64,000 nt of DNA from Parietaria judaica (taxonomy: Eukaryota; Streptophyta; Magnoliopsida; Rosales; Urticaceae): contig OX940864.1 of NCBI GenBank assembly GCA_954871525.1, positions 6,814,001 to 6,878,000 on the forward strand. Direction: 5' to 3'. Position 1 is the first letter of the stretch; each line of letters starts with the position of its first letter. A program made the position numbers and the translations under genes. Under the pieces are notes generated by a model. The model worked only from the letters and a program-made list of their open reading frames with translations. It was not told the DNA's origin and ran no database searches. Positions 57,005 to 64,000 of the stretch are shown in pieces.

Positions 57005-60000
57005 CAAGGGCGAGGCCACTCACACCCAACTGGGGGCAGTGGACCCCACTTGGATTGTCTACGCTCTTGTAACAGCACAAAATGTGCCCCCCTTGCTATA
57101 TATATATTATTAATTAAGTATACAAAAAGTCAAAAAGGTATATTTGTCGTATGCGCCTCTAAATGCTTCTTCTTCACGACTTCACCTTCTTCCTATTTTC
57201 TCTGCGACTTTTTTGAGTTTTGTTCGACCTTTTCCCTCTCTCTTTATTTTCGTTTCTCTACGGGATATCATCCAACCAGTTGTCGACTTGCCGACATCTT
57301 TCTTCTCCGCTTGGCGACGAGCCGACGACCTTTCTTCTCTTCAGCGACTCTGTTTCCGCGTGACATCGTCCAGCCGGTCGAGGTCGTCGCCGCGAGTCCA
57401 GCCAGAAACCGTCGCCTTGACTACACCGACTATCAGTCACCGTCGTCGAAGGTCCGTGATCGCTGGAGGCTGGAGCGAGTATTAAACTTTGGGTCATTTG
57501 AGGTATTATTTATACCCTAATTAACTATAGATTTCTTTTAAAAAAAATACATGATATAAAACGAGCTCTGCCTCTGTGCAATACAATATTGATAAATATT
57601 TTGTCATTTTGATGTTAGTGTTTAAGCCAATCGCCGTGTCTCCTCGAGTCTAGCCAATCGCCATCGTCTTCACGAGTCCGACTATCGATCATGTCGTCGA
57701 AGGTCTGTGATCGCTCAAGTGAGCCTTTGAATTCGAGTTTTCTAAGGTAATATTTTATACCTTTATGTAATATTGATTCCAGATTTTATTCAATTTTTTG
57801 TTAATAAAAAGGGTTCTTTGTTCATTGTTTATATTCTGCACAATATAAATTAGATCTTCATACAACACATTGCACACGGTTTGATAATTAGTGGCAACCC
57901 AAACGTTAAAAGTCGTGTGAATCAACCTTTTTTTATTTAATTAATATATGATTATCGATTTATGATTGGTATTATGTGATGATATTCAACTTTTTGATAA
58001 TTTATTACAGGAAATCTAAAATTATTATGCATCGACATTTCAAGAGAAAAGGGGAAAGTGGGGAAGGCAGTGCTAGTAAATTGTCAAAAGTCGATTTTGT
58101 TCCAAAAGTCTTACCGAGTGGTCCGAGATTGCGAACTCCGACTGAAGACTTTGATCCAGAAGCTTTACCGAGTGATCCGGGATTGCGAACTCCGATTGAA
58201 GACTTTGATCGTAATTTAGTTGATCTAGTTCGTCGAACGTACATTCAAAGGGGGCCTTGTCAACCTAAAGAACATAAATTTGAATTGGGTAAAGGACGGC
58301 GATTCAACATTTCTTGGTATGATGAATTTGGTAGTTGGCTCGAGTATAGTATAAAGGAGAAGAGTGTATATTGCTTATGTTGTTACTTGTTCAAACCAAG
58401 TAGTGGAAAAGGTGGCGGTGACTCTTTTGTCGGAGAAGGATTTCAGAATTATAAGAAAAAATAAAGACTTTATGATCATGTCGGAGGTCCTTCGAGTTCT
58501 CATAATCAAGCTTGGGCGAAGTATGAATCTCTGAAAAACCACAAGCAACATCTTGAAGGAGTTTTTGCAAGGCAAAAAGAAAAAGTTTGCAATGAATATC
58601 GAATCAGATTGGCCGGTACATTGGAGGTGGTTCGACTTCTTTTACGACAAGGAATGACATTTCGAGACCATGATGAATCTCAAAGTTCGAACAATCGAGG
58701 TAACTTTATTGAGATTCTAAAGGTTCTAGCTAAACACGATCCCGAGATCAAGGCCGTTGCTTTAGAAAATGCTCTTGGAAATTGCAAGTTAATTTCATCT
58801 GATATTCAGAAAGACTGCGTGAGTGCTTGTGCGGCGGTAACTATGAAAGCTATATTGAAGGATCTTGGTGATTCGTTGTTCTCTATTTTGGTGGACGAGT
58901 CTCGCGATGTTTCGATGAAGGAACAAATGGCTATCATATTACGCTATGTAAACAAGCGCGGAGAAATTATTGAGCGATTTTTGGGAGTAGAGCACGTCGC
59001 TAGCACCACTTCTTTATCACTAAAGGCCGCCATCGACAAAATGTTTGCTCGGCACGGATTAAGTTTGTCGAGATTACGAGGACAAGGTTACGACGGAGCA
59101 AGTAATATGAAAGGAGAGTTTAACGGGCTTAAAGCTCTCATCTTGAAGGAAAACCAAAGCGCTTTCTATATTCATTGTTTTGCTCATCAACTTCAATTAG
59201 CTTTGGTGGGACTCGCAAAGAACAATGATGATGTGGAAAATTTGTTTCTTACTGTGAATGGAATAATAAATGTTGTTGGATCTTCAGCAATACGTTGTGA
59301 CATTCTCCGAGAAAAGCACAAGGGTTTAGTTCTTGAAGCGGTCGATGATGGTGTGATTGAAAGTGGGCGAGGCCTTAATCAAGAATCTAATCTTCAACGT
59401 GCAGGAGATACTCGTTGGGGTTCACACTATGGCTCTTTGATCAGTGTGCTTACCATGTTTTCGGTCGTAACTGAGGTACTTGAGTACCTTTCTAATGAAT
59501 CAAACAATTCAACCACAAAGATCGAAGCGCATCACTGGTACACTACAATGTTGTCATTTGAATTTGTATTGAGCTTGCATGTGATGATAAGCTTATTAGG
59601 GATTACAGACGACTTGTCAAAAGCTCTTGAAAGGAAGGATCAAGATATTATAAATGCTATGAGTTGGGTGAGAGTTTGTAAGAAGCAATTACAGGATATG
59701 AGAGACAACGGATGGGACGCTCTGTTTGAAAAAGTATATACTTTTTGTACTCATTATAGAATTGATATTCCGAGCATGGGAGTCCATTTGTACCTAGTCG
59801 TGGAAAGCGGAAAATCAACGATAGGAACAATTTGGAGCATTATAAAATTGAGGTTGTGAATGCCGTGATTGATACTCAACTTCACGAATTGAACGATCGA
59901 TTCAACGAGACAACCACTGAGTTATTGCTTTGCGTAGCATGTTTGAGTCCTAAAGATTCCTTTGCAGCTTTCGACGTGATGAAGTTAATCAAATTAGCCG

Positions 60001-60472
60001 AGTTCTACCCGATGGATTTTTCAGTTGCGGAGCGTATTCGGCTAGAAGGTCAGCTTCAAAATTACATGTATCAGCATGTTCGTTTAGATGATCACTTTTG
60101 TGGAATAGAAAAAATTGGCGACCTTACACGGATAATGGTTGAGACGGGAAAAGAGAAAGTATTTCCGTTAGTTTATAGGCTCCTGACATTGGCTTTCACT
60201 TTACCGATTGCCACGGCTTCGGTTGAGAGATCGTTTTCTTCTATGAAGTTTGTGAAGACTGACCTACGCAACAAAATGGGAGACGGCTGGCTAAACGATC
60301 TTTTATTTATGAAATCGAAGACGAGCCTATTATGATTCATTTCCAGAACATGAAAACTAGTAGAGGACAATTGTAATGTAATGTTTTTCTCGATTTTAAT
60401 ATCATATCTTATTTTTGAATTTAGTATGTTAATTTTCGCCCCCCCTTCCGACAATTTCTGGCTTCGCCCCTA
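57005..60472 (+). mobile_element. Full-length hAT transposon
   Basis: Ends CAAGGGCGAGGCCAC and (reverse complement of the right end) TAGGGGCGAAGCCAG are imperfect inverted repeats. Perfect 8-bp target duplications TTTCCATG flank it at 56997-57004 and 60473-60480. Length 3468 bp, with a transposase gene on the plus strand. The 5' non-coding part holds two diverged copies of a TCGTCGAAGGTCxGTGATCGCT segment (about 57446 and 57695), and a splice acceptor-like TTTATTACAG sits just before the transposase ATG. Confidence 0.95.
58027..60335 (+). pseudogene. hAT transposase (TTF-zinc-finger / DUF4371 type), disabled
   Basis: The frame from ATG 58027 carries a TTF-type zinc finger (SVYCLCCYLFKP, about 58365-58400), then the DUF4371 and RNase H-like core: ILVDESRDVSMKEQM (first acid), GQGYDGASNMKG (second) and IHCFAHQLQLAL. 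The C-terminus is the hATC dimerisation region, LTLAFTLPIATASVERSFSS. Two lesions break it: an in-frame TAA at 58462-58464 and a one-base frame change near 59775-59785, where the continuation FVPSRGKRKINDR moves to the next frame and then runs to the stop at 60333-60335. A 54-bp tandem duplication near the N-terminus doubles LPSxPxLRTPxEDFD. Transposase cuts and rejoins element ends; this copy probably cannot do so unaided. Confidence 0.9.
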
Positions 60473-60480
60473 TTTCCATG

Positions 60481-60765
60481 ACGATTTTAACATCGTGGAA
60501 ACTGCCACGTTGTAGCTTACACGACGATTTTAATCTAAGATTTATACAAGTTTGATCCGAAGGATAAAGTCTTGTTATTTGTGAACATATTCTTGTTCTA
60601 AACTTGTTTATAGGAATTTTATTCTTGAAATAGTGACTAGTTGTCTAACATCGTGTTTGGAAGTCACTTACCAATTGAATTGAATAATAAAAACAACACA
60701 AAACAAAATAAAATAAAATTAATTCTCAGTATGATCAAACCAGACAATTAAACAAAGCTCGCGGA
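60481..60765. other. 3' flank of the F-box gene
   Basis: Short AT-rich spacer; no feature seen. Confidence 0.5.
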
Positions 60766-61953
60766 CTAGAGTGGAGTCTTCTTCAGCCAATCTGGCATCG
60801 GATCCCTGATTTCATCGGCGTCGGCGTCGTTAAACTTGTAGAAATCCTTAGCGTATTTGCGCTTCAAACTGTAGACCCCCATGTCAAGTCCGCTGTACGC
60901 CCTTGTATTCTGGTAATCAGTGAAGTAGATCGAATTCTCTTCGCAACCCTCCGGGAGATCCCGTCTCGAGACCGATACGCACGCATTACTTCCCCAAAAC
61001 AACGCTATGTCCTCTCCCAAACTATGAACCCTCTCCCACTTCCCTCTCTGGAACAAGTCAGACTTGTATACTTCGAATCTAACCGTGTAGCCCGGACCCG
61101 CCTTAGTATGCGGAGCCGAGGAGCTTCCTGCGGAGGCCTCGGAAACGAGCTTTCTCACAAGCAAGAGCCTCCCCCTCGAATTGACCAAGTGGTGAGGGAC
61201 GACCATTGGCGTGACAGGCAAATTCTCTGAAGGGACAAACGTCCAATATTTCACGGGACTACGAGAGAAGTTCTGGTGGTCGATCAACCAAACTTCAACC
61301 GAACCCAATGGTAAAAGCACCAGAAGCCGTTCTCCTCGAGCCATGATGTCGAGGTACAACCGGTCCCTGTCGATCATCTCCCACTCCTCGCCTCCGCAGT
61401 ATATGATGCTCGGCCTCGAGCAATAACAAATGGCGGCGAGGGCTATGCTCTTCTCCGGCGTGATGAAAGCCACTGCTTTCGGAATGTAGACGGCCGCCCA
61501 CTTTTGTTCAGGTTGCACACTACTTTCGATGAAGATGCGCGGAAGGCGAAACTCATCCTGCGAAAACCGGTCGATCAGGGTGATACGGGTCTGCGTCTCC
61601 CTGTCCGCGAGAACCAACAAGTCCATCGACGATCCAACAATGTAAAAGTCATCATAAGGCTCTCTCAAGGAAACGGCGACGCAGGGGACGTGGCAGCTCA
61701 CCTTGCCCTCGGCAATTCTAGAGAGCCGGAGATTGAGTCGGCACGAGTCGTCGGGGACGGCACTAACGTCCGTGTGGTTCTTTGCGATCGTTAGCAGAAC
61801 CGGGCGACGGGAAACAATGCAAGTATTCAGCAAGACTGCACGCCACGAGGCGCAAACGGCCGAGAAGCGGATCGCGTCATTGTAGGAAAGTTTACTTATT
61901 ATGACCTCCAACAAATCTGAGCCAATTCCGTGCCACACACTCTTCTCGGCCAT
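60766..61953 (-). CDS. F-box protein with DUF295 domain
   Basis: Single coding exon for 395 residues from ATG 61953. The N-terminus SVWHGIGSDLLEVIISKLSY then ASWRAVL is an F-box that should bind SKP1 in an SCF ubiquitin ligase. The rest forms the plant DUF295 domain: RPVLLTI, FRLPRI, AAICYCSRPSIIYC, ERLLVLLPLGSVEVW, RGRLLLVRKLVSEA, FEVYKSDL, LGEDIALFWGSNACVSVS and NSIYFTDYQ. DUF295 F-box proteins form a large, fast-changing family, mostly uncharacterised. The open frame extends upstream to 62229, but a donor-like CTTCG|GTAAGT at 62297 and an acceptor near 61976 suggest that stretch is a 5' UTR intron, so the ATG at 61953 is preferred. A paralogue follows at 63484. Confidence 0.92.
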   Translation of the reverse strand: MAEKSVWHGIGSDLLEVIISKLSYNDAIRFSAVCASWRAVLLNTCIVSRRPVLLTIAKNHTDVSAVPDDSCRLNLRLSRIAEGKVSCHVPCVAVSLREPYDDFYIVGSSMDLLVLADRETQTRITLIDRFSQDEFRLPRIFIESSVQPEQKWAAVYIPKAVAFITPEKSIALAAICYCSRPSIIYCGGEEWEMIDRDRLYLDIMARGERLLVLLPLGSVEVWLIDHQNFSRSPVKYWTFVPSENLPVTPMVVPHHLVNSRGRLLLVRKLVSEASAGSSSAPHTKAGPGYTVRFEVYKSDLFQRGKWERVHSLGEDIALFWGSNACVSVSRRDLPEGCEENSIYFTDYQNTRAYSGLDMGVYSLKRKYAKDFYKFNDADADEIRDPMPDWLKKTPL

Positions 61954-61969
61954 TGTTGGCGTGAACACA

Positions 61970-62297
61970 GAAGCTTCAAACAAACAAAAAAAATTCAAAC
62001 AGAGCCTCTGTAAAATTGTCGATTTCAAACCCATCTCAATGTGTATACAAAGAAATACAAATATAAACAAATACACAGACTTTGATTGAAAAAAAAAAAA
62101 AACACCCAGAAATCGAATATTTGAAACACAATACCCAGATGAACAATTACAGATTCCGGCGATTATATACACAAATTCAAGAAAACGAGAGAGGTTATGT
62201 TGAAAGTGAGAATCTTCATTCGAATTCAAAATAAGAAACAGAGCAAAGCTCGAGAGTGTAACAGAGAAATAGAAAGTGCAAAGCTACAAAACTTACC
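61970..62297 (-). other. Probable 5' UTR intron and leader of the F-box gene
   Basis: Donor GTAAGTTTTG after 62297 and a TTTGAAG acceptor close to 61976 bracket an AT-rich stretch with a poly-pyrimidine run. A GA-repeat (62300-62315) precedes it in the leader. Confidence 0.5.
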
Positions 62298-62315
62298 GAA
62301 GGAGAGAGAGAGAGA

Positions 62316-63483
62316 GGTTTTTAGACGAATTAGGTTTTCTCTTTTCCTTATTAGTTCAAAAACCTCCAATTCAATCATATAATACTAATCTACACTAAAT
62401 TCTCGGGAGAGTTTAATTGTTTTTTTTTTTTTTTTTTACAAAATTACTAAATTAGGGTATGTTAAATTTTAAGAGTATTAGGGTTTAGGGTAAATCAAGT
62501 TTAGTGAGCTGTGATTAACGTGTTTCATTTTCTAAACTCTTTAAATAGTATTTATTGGTGTTCATTTTTAACTCATTTTTAAGATATAAAATTCTCTCTT
62601 TTTCTCAATCTTATTTTATAACAGTGAGATATGTAAATCAGGATTTTTTTTTCTTTTAAAAAATAAAAATAAAAACACTTAAAAGTATGGGTGAAGACTT
62701 TTCCAGAAGCTCGTTAACTCGGTGTTGGCTCGATCTCGATCCAATTCCTAATTTAAGTATGTATACCTATTTTAATTTTATTTATATTTTCTTATAAAAC
62801 TATAATTTTAGCTTTAGAATTTTATGTTATCCATATTTCATGAATTATTTGAAATTTCGACAATATAAATGGATCGCGGTTTTTCATATTAGAAAAAGAT
62901 GAATCAGAAATATTGTCTTTCATTATCGATATATCTACGACAAAAATACTTGAAAAGGATATGTTAATACTAAATATAGCGCTATATTCTATTTTATTTT
63001 ATTATCAAGGCATTTATTCTTAATGTTATAAACAAATATATAAATATTTAGTATGAAAAGAAAATTTGGAAATATAAACCGTGAGGGGAAAAAAAAAACT
63101 ATTTTCACATAGCCTATACTATTTTCACGGCAAATATTCGTGATTTGCTTCTTTCCCATTACATTGATTGACTGATTGATTCTTTCATTCATTGATTTGC
63201 AACTCAACTTTACAAGCCTCACATTCCGTTAGTTTATATAGAAATTAGAAATATATATTTTTTTTAATAATTTTATTTCCATAAAATATATGAACACATT
63301 TACACATGGTAACTACACATGCTTGGTAAAAGAGTTAAGATTACGTGAGAATCTAATATTGAATTGATTGAAGAAATTACTCAATTGAGGAGTGATCTTA
63401 ACAAAATTATGATCAAATTTATTCATAGATAAACGACGACGAAACAAATCACCGACAAACATAACCGGCGACAAAGCAAAGCT
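62316..63483. other. Intergenic spacer between the two F-box genes
   Basis: AT-rich, with the promoter of the first gene and the 3' flank of the second. No other gene seen. Confidence 0.5.
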
Positions 63484-64000
63484 CTAATCCGATTGATCTG
63501 TCTTAATCATCCAGAGAGGCACCGGATCTTCCAAATCATCATCATTGTTGAGCTTAGAGAAAAGCTTGACCTTTTTGTTCTTCAAGTTGTATACTCCCAT
63601 GTCAACTCCACCGTATATCCTCATGATTTGATAATCTGTGAAGTAGATTGAATTCCCCTCACAACCCTCTGGGAGTTCCCGAACCGACACCGAAACCGAC
63701 TCATTCCTTCCCAAGAATAATGCCCTATCGTCACCCAAATTGTCCACCTTTTTCCAGCTCTCTCCGACGCCCAAACAACACTTGTACACTTGAAACTCGA
63801 CGGTATTGTCGCACTTATTTGGCGAGACAAGTTTCCTTACAAGCAAGAATTTTCCCATTGACTCGACCAAGTACTGATTCACGAATTGTGATCGCGTGTT
63901 AGGCAACTTCTCGGAAGGGACGAAGCTGATCACCTTGGAAGGAGCATGAGAGTTGTTCTTCCCAAAGTGCCAAGCTTCAACCGAGCCTGATTCCGACAGC
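63484..64000 (-). CDS. Second F-box/DUF295 protein, C-terminal part (cut by window edge)
   Basis: The frame is open from the window edge to TAG 63484-63486, giving about 172 residues. It contains GSVEAWHFG, FVPSEKLPNTRS, GKFLLVRKLVS, VEFQVYKCCL, LGDDRALFLGRNESVSVS, LPEGCEGNSIYFTDYQ and MGVYNLKNKKVK, aligning along its length with the C-terminal half of the 60766-61953 protein. The F-box should lie beyond the window. Same orientation and adjacency indicate a tandem duplication, with clear divergence between the copies. Confidence 0.93.
   Translation of the reverse strand, partial: LSESGSVEAWHFGKNNSHAPSKVISFVPSEKLPNTRSQFVNQYLVESMGKFLLVRKLVSPNKCDNTVEFQVYKCCLGVGESWKKVDNLGDDRALFLGRNESVSVSVRELPEGCEGNSIYFTDYQIMRIYGGVDMGVYNLKNKKVKLFSKLNNDDDLEDPVPLWMIKTDQSD

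Noticed and set aside
57002..57520. 172-codon frame at the left end of the hAT element
   Set aside because: It starts in the target duplication and crosses the terminal repeat; no similarity to a hAT accessory protein is recognised.

Overview
This is AT-rich nuclear DNA of a flowering plant, most probably a eudicot. The plant genes carry short GT-AG introns and belong to plant families: an 8-cysteine hybrid proline-rich protein pair, an RGF/GOLVEN peptide precursor, ATG8, SKA1, a GT64 glycosyltransferase, PPR repeats and DUF295 F-box proteins. Between them lie LTR retrotransposons, a LINE, hAT transposons and MITEs. I cannot name the species. No tRNA, rRNA, CRISPR or organellar gene was seen.

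Layout. 1-1000: small repeats, including a near-perfect 59-bp-arm hairpin. 1010-3815: 5'-truncated LINE with a 17-bp target duplication. 3953-5626: two divergent genes, a three-exon DnaJ-type zinc-finger protein (-) and an intronless GT64 glycosyltransferase (+), sharing a short GC-rich promoter. 5.7-7.7 kb: nested MITE-like elements. 7895-8287: 8-cysteine gene. 9481-14913: a young Copia element with nearly identical LTRs but a polyprotein broken by four stops. 15.5-24.2 kb: the most unusual region, eight and a third head-to-tail copies of an ~0.8-kb unit, bracketed by LTR-like repeats and then by a 64-bp direct repeat. 24.2-25.2 kb: broken PPR gene. 27.2-27.6 kb: second 8-cysteine gene (-). 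28.7-31.8 kb: complete nine-exon SKA1 gene (-). 32-36 kb: LTR remnants and a MITE. 36.9-37.5 kb: RGF/GOLVEN precursor (-). 38-42 kb: LTR remnant and two hAT MITEs. 42395-47272: second Copia element with an intact 1435-codon ORF. 49867-50581: solo LTR. 51.5-53.2 kb: five-coding-exon ATG8 gene (-). 54.3-55.0 kb: kinesin-light-chain-related pseudogene. 57005-60472: full-length hAT transposon with 8-bp target duplication and a damaged transposase. 60.8-64.0 kb: two tandem DUF295 F-box genes (-), the second cut by the window edge.

The host genes do not form one pathway. Five genes with introns (DnaJ zinc finger, SKA1, RGF, ATG8, KLCR remnant) were assembled by reading splice junctions on the relevant strand; open reading frames alone do not show them. 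Every function is a family assignment from visible motifs; no database search was possible.
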